Positions 18,667 to 30,300 of a stretch of DNA of 64,000 bases are shown one piece after another. The stretch is taken from positions 868,001 to 932,000 of the forward strand of contig JAIVFI010000004.1 in the NCBI GenBank assembly GCA_025558095.1. The letters are read 5' to 3'. Source of the stretch: Hyaloraphidium curvatum (taxonomy: Eukaryota > Monoblepharomycota > Hyaloraphidiomycetes > Hyaloraphidiales > Hyaloraphidiaceae). The position numbers and the translations under genes were made by a program. Each line of letters starts with the position of its first letter. Positions within the stretch are counted from its first letter, which is position 1. The notes beneath the pieces are model-generated. The model searched no databases, had not been told where the DNA came from, and saw nothing but the letters and a program-made list of their open reading frames with translations.

Positions 18667-20748
18667 TCAGGGGATCGCGCCCGACGACGACGCGCTCCGC
18701 GGCGACCCCGCCAGGGGCCCCTCCAGCCCGGGCAGATCCGCCAGGCCGACCGGCCCCAGCGCCTGCTGCCGGTCCACCAGAACGTCCCACGAGAACTTGG
18801 CGCGCTCCCCCGGCGCGTCGTCGTCCAGCTCCTCGGGCTGCGGCTCGGCCTGCCGTTCCTCCGCGCCGGGATCGGGGTTGGCGAGCGAGGCGTGCACAGC
18901 GGCGCGGAAGGCGTCCGAGGCCTGCCGCGCGCGGAGGCCGTATCCCCGTCCGAGGAGCTCCAGCGCACGGGCAAAAGTGCGCACGCCGAGCCGCAGCGCG
19001 GCGTCGATCTGTTCCCGCGAAGCGCGCCCGCCGTCCTCGCCGTCCTCCTGCGGAAGCGAGGCCGCCCCGGGGCGAAGGGCGTCGAGGAGCACGGTGCCCA
19101 TGGTGATGCAGGCGCCGACGACGGTGAAGGAGCCGTTTTCGAAGCCCGGGTCGCGCCGCAGCAGCCCGCGGACGAGGGACGCGGCGCGCAGGCTGCGGGC
19201 CTGGGCGGCCCGGGAAAAGCCCAGGAGGACGAGGGTCTCGACGGCGAAGAACTCGCCGTACAGGAACAGGATGGGCATGGAGACGGCGTACTGCTCGTCG
19301 GGATAGATCAGGTGCCAGGCGTCGAGGAAAGGGCCCGGGTCGCCACGAGCAAAGGGGCCGCCGACGTCGGGGGTCAGCGCCGAGAGGGCTACCTCGGCCA
19401 GCGAGGCCACCACGATGCCGTCCCGCCTGCTCGGCGGGCAACCGGCTTCCGCAGCCTCGCGACGGATGCGCTGCAGGTGGTGCCGGGCGTAGTCGTCCAG
19501 GTGGAGGAGGTACAGGGCGGAGCCGGCACCAAAGGCGAGGATCGCCATGTCCCGCGCGACACGCACCGCGGCCGCGGCAAAGTCATCCCCTGCGGCGCTC
19601 CTGGAGGCGGGGGGATGGTCTCCATAAGAGGTCGGGAAGGAAAGGCGGGGTTCCTGATCGCCCCACGACGCACGGACGGCCGCAAAGGCGGCCTCCGTGT
19701 TGGCATGGTCAAAGTACCGCTCCGCAACCGCGACCGGCTCGTCTGCGTGACCACCGGCCCCGAAGTACCTTCCAAATGTCGGCCGGTTGGAGTAGTGCGC
19801 CATGCCGTAGTCGAAGGCCGCGGTGATCATCCGCGCCCGGAGCACATGTTCCCGGCGCACCCAAGCCCCCGAGTCCTCCGGCGGGCCGGGCGGCAACCGG
19901 GAAACCATGCCCTCGGCAGATTGCGCCGCCAGCTGGAGCAAAGCAAACATCCGCCCCGGCAGACCGGCGATGGCCAGCAACTTGCACAGCATCACCGCGA
20001 CCAGCAAGGCCTCGAGGTCCGACCGGGCGTCCAGGGCAAACAGCAAATCTCGGGCCTTCAGGCTGCACCAACGCGCCACGGCAAGCCTCTTCCGCCTGTC
20101 CAACTCGGGTACCATCCGCACGCCCTGCGCCGCCAGGGCGTACAGCAACGCGGCCGGCTTCCGCGACGGGAAGCTGGCGCACGGCACCCCGCGCGTCGCG
20201 GCCTCGAACGACGCGCGGTGCACGAGCGGCAGGAAGGGGTGCGTGTGCGCAAAGAAGCGGCCCAGGGCGGCGTCCAGCACGGCCTGCGGGGTCGGCGCGC
20301 CGGGGCCGAGGTCGGGGAAGGGGCGCGAGGGGAGGGGCCGGGGGACGGCGGCCGGAGATAGGGGCGGAGGGGACGCGTCCGGAGAGCGCATCCCGCCGAG
20401 GGGAAATCCGCGGCTCAGCAGCCAGTCCAGCGGCGTCGCGGAGCCCCTCCTGCCGTGCGGCCCGGCGCCAGTCCCCCGGAGCACGCGCTGTCCGGCGGCG
20501 TCGGCGTCTCCCGCACGCACACGAACCGCAGCTGCCGGGCTGCCGAACCCCCCACCGTCCACCACCGTGCTGCGATCGCTCCGCACGCGATCGGCGTCCT
20601 CCTCCTCCGCGGTTCCGCCGTCCGCGAAGCCGCCGCCGGGCCCGTCCCTCGGTCCCCGCACCCGGGCCGCGAGCGCAGCCAGCTCGTCCCACGCCGGCGC
20701 CGCATCGTGGGCCCGCTGTGCGCGGATCACGAGCACGGTCGACGACAT
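18667..20748 (-). CDS. Fungal transcription-factor-like protein (middle homology region only)
   Basis: Single exon, 693 aa from ATG 20748; the region upstream adds no recognisable domain. Residues ~155-260 show the fungal_trans/MHR signature: ALGRFFAHTHPFLPLVHRASF, then LLYALAAQGVRM and LLVAVMLCKLLAIAGLPGRM. The remainder is helical (AHYSNRPTFGRYF, YPDEQYAVSMPILFLYGEFF). No Zn2Cys6 or C2H2 finger is visible in the frame or in the 1 kb upstream, so either a DNA-binding exon lies elsewhere and was not recognised or this is a finger-less member, which occurs. It would act in the nucleus, perhaps as a partner of another factor. The domain is diagnostic for fungi and supports the organism call. 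Confidence 0.75.
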   Translation of the reverse strand: MSSTVLVIRAQRAHDAAPAWDELAALAARVRGPRDGPGGGFADGGTAEEEDADRVRSDRSTVVDGGGFGSPAAAVRVRAGDADAAGQRVLRGTGAGPHGRRGSATPLDWLLSRGFPLGGMRSPDASPPPLSPAAVPRPLPSRPFPDLGPGAPTPQAVLDAALGRFFAHTHPFLPLVHRASFEAATRGVPCASFPSRKPAALLYALAAQGVRMVPELDRRKRLAVARWCSLKARDLLFALDARSDLEALLVAVMLCKLLAIAGLPGRMFALLQLAAQSAEGMVSRLPPGPPEDSGAWVRREHVLRARMITAAFDYGMAHYSNRPTFGRYFGAGGHADEPVAVAERYFDHANTEAAFAAVRASWGDQEPRLSFPTSYGDHPPASRSAAGDDFAAAAVRVARDMAILAFGAGSALYLLHLDDYARHHLQRIRREAAEAGCPPSRRDGIVVASLAEVALSALTPDVGGPFARGDPGPFLDAWHLIYPDEQYAVSMPILFLYGEFFAVETLVLLGFSRAAQARSLRAASLVRGLLRRDPGFENGSFTVVGACITMGTVLLDALRPGAASLPQEDGEDGGRASREQIDAALRLGVRTFARALELLGRGYGLRARQASDAFRAAVHASLANPDPGAEERQAEPQPEELDDDAPGERAKFSWDVLVDRQQALGPVGLADLPGLEGPLAGSPRSASSSGAIP

Positions 20749-21786
20749 GGCGGCGGCCGCACGCCTGTCCCCAAGTGGGAGGGGATTGGGATGGCCAGCC
20801 ACCCGACACGGAACCGCCCGCAGGGTCCCCGACGCTTACCGGGGCGGCACATCCTCGCTGGGTCGCTTGAACAGCACGTTGGCCGACAATGGTTCCGAGA
20901 CGATGGAGAAGAACGCGGGCAACTGCTGCTTGGCTCGGGCGCCGAGAATCCGCGAAATGCCGCAGCTGTTCCGTCCGATCTCGGGGAATTCGGAAAAGCG
21001 GCCGAGCTCCACTGAAACCGTCAGCCGAGTTGCGCAAAGCACGGGATAGGATCACGCCCGGTGCCTGGTCACGGGAGGAAAGCCCGCCCCACTGCCCGGC
21101 GTGCCCGCACGTTGTCCGTTCCCCCGTCTGTTGTGGCTTTCCGTGCCTCGAATGCGTTCCGCTGGGCTGGAATCACCTCTCGAAGGGCGTCTCACTGGCT
21201 CGGAATGCGTTTTGGGGGCGGAAGCACCCAACAGACCCGATAGTATGGGTTCCGCGCCGAGCCACAGGGTTGCGTCTCGGGAGCCTCTCGATGTGACAGG
21301 TCCGCGCCAGTCCTAGAGACGTGCTCTCGCTCGTCGCGCCTACAGCAGAATAAGAACTCGTGGATCGCGATGTAGAGAGGCTCCGAACGCTGAATGCCGG
21401 CGTGTAGCGAGAACAGTGAACCGTCATCGCCCCTTGGGCGCGGGTATCTCCAACGAAACCACACAACAAACTGGTCGCGCTGGCACCGGGATCTAAGATA
21501 GAATTCCCAAAAGATTGTATTCCTGAAGTTTCACACGTCGTTTCTTTATTTCCGCATTTTTCTTCGCTTTCGGAAGGACGAAGCCGTTGACGTCTCATAC
21601 GATCAATGTTCTCCAAGCCCAGTCAGCGCTCGATGACAATAGAATCCTTGTGATGGATGGAAATCAGTTATACCTTGCTCTTCCAAAGGCGAACGTAATA
21701 CTGCTGGCCCCAAGTGGACGCTCTCCCTCACTCCCTCTTTTCTCGGGCCGGCAACAACCAAACACCCACCCGGGGACAACACCACG
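20749..21786. other. Long intergenic region between two divergent genes
   Basis: About 1 kb separating the transcription-factor-like gene (minus) and UTP5 (plus). Base composition drops to a more AT-rich stretch at 21480-21600. Frames are short and do not look coding. Both promoters should lie here; no TATA box is evident. Confidence 0.5.
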
Positions 21787-24117
21787 ATGCCGCGGCGACC
21801 GCAGCGTCCGGCGGCCGCGACCGACCCGACGACGTCGCACACGGCAGCGTCGGCGCGGTACGCGCAGCTCGACGAGCGGCGGGCGGTCCTCGGCGGCCGC
21901 CGCGCGGCGTGGGCCGACGGCTTCTTCGCGGCCGCGCGGGCCGACGGCGCGCTCCGCGTGTGGGATTCCGCGAAATCCGACGGCGTGCCGAATGACGTCG
22001 ACGTCGCGGGGCGCGGGAACGCCGGCGAGATCACGGCGGTGGCCGGCGGGCAGGGCGGGGGCGCCGAGGGGAGGAAGAAGAAGCGGCGCAAGTCGTCGTC
22101 CTCGCAGGCCCCGCCGCGGACCCTGTTTGCGATCGGCACGGCGTCGGGTGCCGTCCTGCTGTACGATCCCGCGGCGGCATTGATCGCGGGGGAGGCGGCG
22201 GCGCCGGCCGGCCCCGTGCTCGCCCTGTGCTTCGCGCCCGACAACGCCCTGCTGGCCGTCGATGCCGCCGGCAACGTGTCGGAATGGGACCTGGAGAAGC
22301 TGCTTTCCGGCTCGAAGATCGGCGCCGGGGACGCCGACGCCATGGACGTGGACGGCAGGGCCGGCAAGGAACCCGGACGGTCCTTCCGCCCCACCTTGGG
22401 CGCCGCTTCGGACACGGGCACCGCGCTGCGGTCGGCCACGGTGCTGGTCGTCGGGGAGGGCGATTCGAAACACCTGTTTGTATCGCACAACGCCCAGCTG
22501 GGCCTGTTCTCCCCCGAGGGCGAGCTGGTGAAAAAGTTCCGCGGCGGGCACGCCGAAGCCGTGTCCTTCACCGCGGCAGGGGAAGTCGGCGGCGTGCTGG
22601 TCGCCGCCACGCTGGCGGAGGACGAGATGGCGGCGAATTTGTGGTCTCTGGATCCCGCAGGGTCTGTGGACGCCTTGGCCAGTTGGTATCGCGCGGCACC
22701 GCATTGGTTTCAGGTTCCTGACCTTCCTCACGTTCTCAGCCGTCGCTTTGCCGAATCAGCCGCTGCAGGCCACCTTCCTGGACGCCAGCCTCCTCCTGAC
22801 CACCTCGACGGGCCCGCTCCACATAGCCGCCCTGCCCGACGACCTCGCGAAATCGGCCAAGAAAAAGGGCGCGCGCAAGCTGCCCGATCCTCCCGCCCTG
22901 CGCTTCCTTGGCGACGGCGAGACGGACGAGGAGAGGGTGCTGCCGGTGCTGGCCGTGGTGCCGCGCGGCGAGTCGCTGCTCACCGCCCGCGGCGCCCTGA
23001 TCAGGCCCCGGTTCGAGGCTTTGCCCGCAGAGGACCTTGACGCGGAGGAATCGACGGACCTGGAGCGCCCCGGCGAATCCATGCGCGCGCTGCTGTCCGC
23101 CGGCGGCGCCGCCGGCCCGGCAAAGAAGAAGCGCGCCGCGGCGGAGCCCACGATCCTCTCGGGGCCCGAACCAATCGACCTGCCGGCCGCCACCGCGGGC
23201 TCGGACCCGTACGCCGAGCCCGACTCGGACGGCGAGCCCGCGCCCGCGCGCCCGGACCCCAAGGACCCGGCCAACCTCCCCCTCGGGGAACGCCTCGCGC
23301 AGCTGGACCTCGCCCCCGCGCCCGCCAAACCCGCGGCCGCCAAACCCGCGCGGCTGACCGCCCCCACGCTGCTCCCCCTGCTCGTGCAGTCCCTCCGCTC
23401 CTCCGACCCCGCCCTCCTCGACTCGGCACTCTCGCAATCGCACCAGCCCACCATCCGCGCCACCCTCCGGGCGCTGCCCGCGCAGTGGATCCTGTCCCTC
23501 GTCTCGGCGCTCGACTCGCGGATCCGCGCCAGGCCCGCCCGCGCCCGCGCGCTGCTCCCGTGGCTCCGCGCGCTGCTCCTCGCCCACGCCGGGTACCTGG
23601 CCTCGCACCCGGCCGTGGCGTCGCGGCTGGGCGCGCTGGAGGGGCTGCTGAGGGCGAGGGCGGCGGCGGTGGCCGCTCTGGGGGGGCTGGCAGGGAGGTT
23701 GGAGGTGGCGCTGCGTGCGGCCGAGGCGGGCAAGACGGACGACGGCGGGGACGAGGAGGGGATGGCGGTGTACAGGGAAGGGGAGGAGGAGGAGATGGAC
23801 GACGACGAGGAGGGGAGGATGGAGGGGTGGGATGCGGAGGAGGAGGATGCGTTCGCGGAGGTGGGTCACCTGCACGGCGGGGGGGTGTTTGAAAGGAGCG
23901 CTGACTGGGTTTGGTTCAGGTCGCCGGGACGGACGAGGAGTCGGGCGATGGATCCGAGGGGTCGGAATCCGAGTCGGAAGACGGGGGGGACGTGGAGATG
24001 GACGGCGAGAGCGAGGGCTCGTCGGACGAGTCGGGAGGCTCCGAGGAGTCGGATGAGGAGGGGGAAGACGGGGAGGACGGGGAAGAAGGTAGCGATGACG
24101 ATGAGGATGACGATTGA
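21787..24117 (+). CDS. UTP5: UTP5/WDR43-like small-subunit processome protein
   Basis: Exons 21787-22681, 22740-23860, 23920-24117; 737 aa; introns of 58 and 59 nt, each with a CTGAC branch site. The N-terminal ~400 residues form degenerate WD-like blades (FFAAARADGALRVWD, LFAIGTASGAVLLYD, LALCFAPDNALLAVD, AGNVSEWDLEKLL). Residues ~505-640 match the Utp12 domain (TLLPLLVQSLRSSDPALLDS, WLRALLLAHAGYLASHP, ALGGLAGRLEVALR). The C-terminus is a very acidic Ser/Glu/Asp tail, largely exon 3. This combination and length fit yeast Utp5 / human WDR43, a t-UTP component that supports rDNA transcription and early 18S pre-rRNA processing in the nucleolus. Utp4-family relatives also carry Utp12 domains, so the exact paralog is likely rather than certain. 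Confidence 0.75.
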
Positions 24118-24273
24118 AATACAGTGGGCTTAAGGATGCATCAGGGGTACGAAGCGCGAGTCCGAGACAGTGTCCTGCACTTGAGTCAGCGAACGAATGG
24201 AATTCGAAACAGCATAATCCAGCAATACATAGAGCCTTTTCATTCAAAATGCATCAGGTGATTGGGGGCTTTG

Positions 24274-25782
24274 CTACAGTCCGAGCAGGGCGGAGGCAAC
24301 CACAGCAAGCAACGGCGCCGCTGCCAGCGGCGCCTTGGACCTGCCACTCCGTTCCGCGGACGAGTAGGTCGGCGTCGGCTCCGGCGGCCTGGTGTAGCAC
24401 GTCGTCGGCTGCATCTTCGTCGGCTCAGACGTCGCCTTCGGGGGGACAACGCCCCCGACGCGGTCGGAAAACAGCTTGGCGAGCACGGGGAAGGATGTGC
24501 CCGAGCCGTACTTGTTCTGCGGCCCCTCGTGGTCCCTCCCGCGGAGGTACGTCACGTGCGGCCCGCCTTCGCCCTCGGTGCCGACGTAGGCCAGGCAGCC
24601 TGGCGGCCAGTTGAAGGTGCGGCTGAGCGTGACCGAGCCGAGGAGCTGCCCTAGGCGGTCCGGGAAGAGGGAGAGGGCGGAGATCTGGCCGTGCGAGGCC
24701 AGGATGAAGTACGGCTCGTCGCGGGGGGCGACGGCGCCGCCGCCCCAGTACAGGCCCGGCTGCGGGAAGGTGAAGTCGGTCCGGTTTAGGACGTGGAGGT
24801 CGAGCGCGTCGAGCACCGTCAGCTTCAGGGGTCCAACGTTCGTGGGGAAGCCCTCGAACGAGAGGACCGCGAGCCGCGGGGCGCCCGTCCCGGGGTCGCG
24901 GAAGAGGAAGGCGTCGTGGATCCGGTCGGCCCCGGACGGCGTGCCGGCGTCGAACTGCGCGTGGGCAAGGAGCTTCCCGGTGGAGGCATCGAAACGCAGG
25001 GCAAAGATATCGTCCATCCCCACGGGCGTGCCGAGGTCCGAGGCCGGATCCGCTCCGTTGTACACGAGGCCGACGGCCATCGGGCCGACCTCGTCCGAGT
25101 AGAGGAGCTTGCGGGTGTGGAGCATCCTCGCGGATTCCTTGGGGAGAAGGGGCCGGAGGAGCGGGATCTGGAACGCAGTGCGCCACGCCTCGTTGGGGCA
25201 GCCGCCGTCGTAGCGGAGCATGTAGCTTCCGGGCCCATCGCCCTCGCCCACGTCCGTTGCGAACCATCCTCTGTCGTAAATCAGGAACCTTGTGGTCCGG
25301 GATCCGGATACGATTCCCGCGAAGGAGCCGCCGGGGGATGTCGCCGGGGCACCGATTGGGCGCGAGCCCTGGGAGTTGCCGGAAGGGTTGCTGGGCAGCA
25401 CCTTGTCGGTACCGACGAGCCAGAGCGGGGACTCCTCGTCGGCGAAATTGCACGCCGCCACGTCGGGGAGCAGCCAGCTCTGCGAGCCGCGGAGTTTGAA
25501 GCTGCGCACACCCGACGCCGCGACGGAGCCGTCGGCGGCGGCGATGTCGTCCTCGGCCGTCGCGGCGCCGGGTTCGCCGTTCAGGGCGACTGCGCCGACG
25601 GCCGCGATGCGGCCCGCGATGCCTTGCGGCGGCGTGCACGGCGCGAGCGCGTCGAAGCCAAACTCGGGGGCGGTGTAGTTGCGGACAAACGCCACGCGGA
25701 GGCCGACGGTGGCCGCCGTCGCCGGCATCGCCGCCAGCAGAAGGACGGAGAGGGTCGCCAGCCCTGCAGATTCGCGATGCAT
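24274..25782 (-). CDS. GPI-anchored secreted beta-propeller-like protein
   Basis: Single exon, 502 aa, ATG 25782. It starts with a signal peptide (MHRESAGLATLSVLLLAAMP) and ends with a Thr/Pro stalk (CYTRPPEPTPTYSSAERSG) plus a hydrophobic tail (APLLAVVASALLGL), the arrangement expected of a GPI-anchored surface protein. The middle has repeated Gly/Asp/Phe blades (TRFLIYDRGWFATDV, LLYSDEVGPMAVGLVYNG, DIFALRFDASTGKLLAHAQ, PRLAVLSFEG, GLYWGGGAVAPRDEPYFIL) suggesting a propeller, with N-glycosylation sequons (RNYTAP, LNRTDF). No catalytic motif is recognised. A 10-base C run upstream (~25860) sits in the likely 5' flank. Confidence 0.7.
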   Translation of the reverse strand: MHRESAGLATLSVLLLAAMPATAATVGLRVAFVRNYTAPEFGFDALAPCTPPQGIAGRIAAVGAVALNGEPGAATAEDDIAAADGSVAASGVRSFKLRGSQSWLLPDVAACNFADEESPLWLVGTDKVLPSNPSGNSQGSRPIGAPATSPGGSFAGIVSGSRTTRFLIYDRGWFATDVGEGDGPGSYMLRYDGGCPNEAWRTAFQIPLLRPLLPKESARMLHTRKLLYSDEVGPMAVGLVYNGADPASDLGTPVGMDDIFALRFDASTGKLLAHAQFDAGTPSGADRIHDAFLFRDPGTGAPRLAVLSFEGFPTNVGPLKLTVLDALDLHVLNRTDFTFPQPGLYWGGGAVAPRDEPYFILASHGQISALSLFPDRLGQLLGSVTLSRTFNWPPGCLAYVGTEGEGGPHVTYLRGRDHEGPQNKYGSGTSFPVLAKLFSDRVGGVVPPKATSEPTKMQPTTCYTRPPEPTPTYSSAERSGRSKAPLAAAPLLAVVASALLGL

Positions 25783-26056
25783 AACAGAGATTCTCGTGGT
25801 GAGGTGCAAGAATGCCGTGTGACTCCGTGACTCCGTGTCCCATGCCTTTCGAGCACAGCCCCCCCCCCCCAGCCGCAGAGACCGGTTCGACCCGGCAGGA
25901 TGCATCACGAGCCTGTGGAGGAGAGCCGCAGTGAGCTGGAAGCTGGTGGTGCTATGGACGGCGGGGATGGCGTTTCGGCAGGTTGCTGGCTGCGTCGTGC
26001 ACGACTGCCGATGAGGTGAATGATGCGCTCTCATGGGTGGAAATGACCGCCACATC

Positions 26057-27161
26057 TCATTCCCACTCCATCTCCCTGCTCCTCACGGGCTTGCTTCCCA
26101 CGCCGCGCTCGAAGCCGTTCCACATCTTCACCTCCGCGGCCACCCTGTCCTGATAGCCGACTTCTTCGCCATCGACCCCCGCGCCGTACCCGCGCCCCAA
26201 ATAGTACCCCAAGTCCGGCGAGCCGATCATTTCGTCCCACTCTTCGACGCGGACCCAGGCAAGCCGGCCCAGAGATCTGCGGAGGTCGGCCAGCTCCCCG
26301 GGGCCGAAAACGCCGGTGATTCCCATGCACTCCACCTCGAGCACGCGCAGGTTCGGTGGGAGGCCGTCGGCCAGGAAGCTGGAGGCGAAATCGCGCAGGT
26401 AGAGCTCCTCGAGGTTCTCGCATTCGCACAGGGCCAGCCAGGTGCCGCGGGGTATCCCCTGCAGATGCCTCTGCCGCACCACCGTCGGATCGAAGGCGCC
26501 CGTATTCAGCAGGTTGAGGAGATCGGTGTGCTTGTTGGATTCCCAGACCTTGATCTTGCGGAGGAAGTCGTGCGAGAGGCGGTGGAAATGCGAGGGTTCA
26601 TCGTCAAGATCGGAGTAAACCATGTGGTCGGCCTAGCGCTCCACGCGCTGTAGTGCCGGACAGGCGCGGTCGAGGGAATTCACGACGGGAACTTTCGCCA
26701 GCCCGCGCAAGATGAGCGTGCGGAGCGAAGGCATCACGAATCGTTGCGGAGAGAACCCCCGTAGAGGTGGTCCGGGGAAGCGGAAGAAAACTCGACGTCC
26801 AGAAAGACCAGATGATCGAGCCTGAGCCCGTCGAAGAGGGCGGTAGTTCGGTGTCCGGGTTCAGCGCCTGCACCGAGAGCACCTTCCGGTCGTGCGGGAG
26901 CAGGAGCGAATGGTAGGCGCGGCACGCCAACATGAGCTCCACAAGACTCCACGTTTCGGGCCGGAGGAACTCCCCGATTCGCAGGACGAGCTCGGGAGGG
27001 AAGGTGGGACCGTCGTCGCAGTCCGAGCCCGCGGAGGTGGGCGCCGTGCGAACGCGGGATCTGAGCCGGGCGCGGAGCTCCGCATTCTCTTTGCGCAGTT
27101 GCGCGTTCTCAAGCCGGAGGCGTTCGAGCTCTGCCGCGTCCGACGGGGAGAGCGTGTTCAT
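26057..27161 (-). pseudogene. Broken F-box/LRR-type gene, paralog of 47097-48299
   Basis: The start (ATG 27161) aligns well with the intact gene at 47097: a leucine-heptad coiled coil (ELERLRLENAQLRKENAEL), then FPPELVLRIGEFLRPE and CRAYHSLLLPH. After VLSVQALNPDTE about 110 residues are deleted and the following block (DHLVFLDVEFSS, matching DNLVSLDITIRP) is in another frame. A further frame change leads to MPSLRTLILRGLAK and a stop codon near 26634. The last part, from FLRKIKVWESN to the stop at 26057, is again aligned (intact copy FVRKIKVLHWSY) and has retained an open frame of ~185 codons. Two frame breaks, a stop and a deletion make this a pseudogene, though the open 3' half could still be transcribed. 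Confidence 0.7.
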
Positions 27162-27342
27162 CTTTGAAGAGTAGGTCCGTCGCGAGCGCCAGCAGGCAGC
27201 TCCAGACCGACTCTTTTGACCCCACAGACAAATCACTGCTCACACAGTGCATTGCAAATATCTAGGTACAAATGGACGTTTCCATGACCAAGTCCTCAGC
27301 ATTCCACGCGGCTCAACGGCACTCCACCATCGCGATCTGCAT

Positions 27343-30300
27343 TTACGGGTTCGCGTTCTCCGGCTCCTCGGGCACCTCCAGGAAGTCGAGCTCCGAGAGG
27401 TAGAGCCCGCTCGTGATGGTGATGTTGTAAAAGTCGACGGCTCCCGGAGCGGTGACCCATCCGAGGGGTTGGGCTGGAGGAGGGGCAAGGTCAGCATCGG
27501 CAACATCCCGAAGCCTGCGCGCTCAAACTCACTCTGCTGCACGCGATAGTTGCCCGGGGGGATCATCGTGAAGTTGTACCACCCCGTCTGAGGGTCCGAT
27601 GCCACGAAGAAGAGCTGCTGCTCGCCGAGGTAGTTGGTCCCCGTGATGGCGATGCCGACGCCGCCGATGGGGATGTCGAGCGGGTCGCCGTCCCACAACC
27701 CGTTCTCGTTCTTGTCGAACCACACGCGCCCGGTGACGCCGCCGTCTTGCAGGGGCGTGGCGGTGGCGGTCCGGCTCGAGGAGGTCCGGGTGAGGCTCGA
27801 CGTGGAAGTGAAGCTCGTCGTGGAGGAGCGGGTGAACGAGGTCGTCGCCGTGCGCGTCGCGGTGGTCGTGACGGTCGAACTGGTCCAGTAGCCCGCATGG
27901 CCGAGCTCGGGGAAGTTGTTGCGCGCGATGCACGCGGCGGTGAGGTCGATGTTGGACACGACGGTGGCCGTGCTGCTGGCCGAGGCGTTGCCGTTGAGGT
28001 AGCCGAACGGCTGGGTCTGCGTGACCGTGTACGTCCCGGGCTTGAGGCCGTTGAAGTAGTACATGCCATTGACGTTGATTCTGTTGCTGCCGCAGCTGAG
28101 GTCCAGGCACAACGAGTTTGTGCAGAAGGTGTTGGAGCCGCAGGATCCAGAGCTGCAGCTGTAGCTGTTCATGGTCCGCGAGACTGCAGCCCCGTTGACG
28201 TCCGTGCCCGTGAGGGTGAACACGACGTTCGAGATTCCGACCTCCGTAACGGGATTAAAGATGTCGTCGGTCGGGGAGATGTCGACGAACGTGCGGCCCG
28301 AGACCACGAGGTTGGTGGCCGCGCCCGACGAGATGGCGTCCGAGTCGCAGGTCAGGCCCCACCACTGGAAGGGCACGCTGTTGGGCCCGCGCACGGCCAC
28401 GGTAGTCGTCGACTGCAGCACGCTGTTCTGGGCGTTTTTGAAGCCCGACGGGTTGATCTTGGTGATGGTGTAGTCGCCCGCGTCCACGTTGGCGAAGGCG
28501 TAAGCGCCCGTGCAATCCGTCACGGCCTGCGTGGAAACCGCCACGCCGAAGAGGTTGGTGCCCGTTGCCTGGATCGTGACGGATCGGATGGGCTGCTCGC
28601 CGTTGGTGAAGGCGCCGTTGTCATCGGCATCGAAGTAGACCCTGCCCGTGATCGAGGCCCGCGCAAACGTCGTCGTGCTCGTGGTGCGCGAGGTGGTGCT
28701 CTGCGTGGTCGTCCGCGTGCGCGTGCGGGTCCAGGTGACGAGCTCGCCAAAGTTGTAGTCCAGGTCGAGCGTCCCGCCGACGACGATGATGTTGGAGATG
28801 AGCGTGCCGGGCCCCAGCGAGTCGAACGTGCCGCTGGGCTGGTACTCGCGCACGGTATAGGTCCCGGGGCGCAGTGCGAGGAAGCGGTAGGTGCCGTTGG
28901 GCCTGGTGATGGCGAGGCGGCTCACGCGCACGCCCTCGGTGGTGTTGCCCGACAGGCGGATAACGGTGCCCGAGATCGGGGTCTCGCCCTCCTGGTAGAC
29001 GCCGTCCTGCGACCAATCGACATAGACGATGCCGCCGATGGCGCCCATGGGGTTCGGGTTGACGTCGGGCTGAAGGAGCGTAAGCGGGAAGTCGTTGCCT
29101 ATTGCGCACAAGGAGATCGGGTCAGCGGAATCCAAGTAGGCGCAATCCAGGCAAAATGCTCACCAGACCACAGGAACTTGGAGTTGGTCACGTTCTCGAG
29201 CCGCGTCTCGTACCAGCCGCTCGCCGGCGGCACCGTGTAGCCCGCCGGCACGTCCCGCTCGACGAGGTACTGCTTGCCCGGGTCGAGCGGCGCGAACAGG
29301 TACTGCCCGAACTCGTCCGTGACGGTCGTTGCCAGGGCGGAGCCGACCTTGTTCCCGTTCCCGTCCGTCTCGAAGATGCGCACGGTGACGTTGGGCACGG
29401 GGAACTTGTCCTCGGTGTAGATGCCGTCGCCCGTCGGCGAGTCGACAAAGACGATGCCCGAGAGCGCGACGGCGACCTCGCCAAAGTCCTGGTTCAGCAG
29501 GACCTGGCTCTCGCCCAGGGTGGGGACGGCGATGACGGTGGCTGGGCCCAGGGGCGAGTTTGCGAAGCCGGCGGGCTGCACCTCGGTGATGGTGTACCCG
29601 CTCGTGGTGCCGCGGAGGTCGCCAAAGGCGTACAGGCCGGAAGGGTCGGTGGTGGTGGTCAGGTTGACGGATTCGCCGCGCGAATTGGTGCCGGTGAGGG
29701 AGAGCGTGACGTTTGACAGGCCGAGCTCGCCGTCGTCCCAGACGCCGTTGGAGTTGCTGTCGATGTAGACGCGGCCGGCGATGAGCGCGTTGGGGCGGAG
29801 GGTCGTCGTCGTGCGGGTCTGCGACCTCGTGCGGGTGGCCGTCGCCTGTAGGGGAGGGGATGCGTCAACCGGGGCGCCACGGCAACCGGAGGGCAAAACA
29901 CATACGCTGCGCGTCGTCGTCAGGGTTTCCGACAGCGTGGTGGTGGGCTCCGCAGTTTGCGTTTGCGACTGCGTTTCGGTCGGCAACTCGACGGTGGTCG
30001 TCTCCGCAGCCTGCGTTTGCGTTTCGGTCGGCAGCTCGGCGGTCTGCGTCGCCGTCCAGGCCGTCCAAGTCGTGGTCACCATGATCTCGCCAAAATCGTT
30101 GTCGAGGTCGGAATCGCCGTCCACCAGCACCTTGGAGAGGATCTGGGTCGCCGGCCCCGCGGGCGAGTCGAGGTACCCGGCCGGCTGCTCCTCGTAGATG
30201 CTGTACGTCCCCGGGCGGAGGTTCGGGAACAGGTAGGTGCCGTCGGCGCCCGTGGTGGTCGTGAGGTTGATCGCCGCGCCGAGGTCGTTGGTGCCGAGCA

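Noticed and set aside
24114-24260. Possible terminator or RNA at the UTP5 3' end
   Set aside because: AT-richer sequence fits an ordinary 3' flank; no stable hairpin with a T run was found.
25856-25870. Poly-C run as an assembly gap or regulatory quadruplex
   Set aside because: A 10-base homopolymer is within expectation in GC-rich DNA; no repeated G/C tracts nearby to form a quadruplex.
25870-25895. tRNA-like B box (GGTTCGACCC) next to a C run
   Set aside because: Upstream sequence is a C run and does not form D or anticodon arms.
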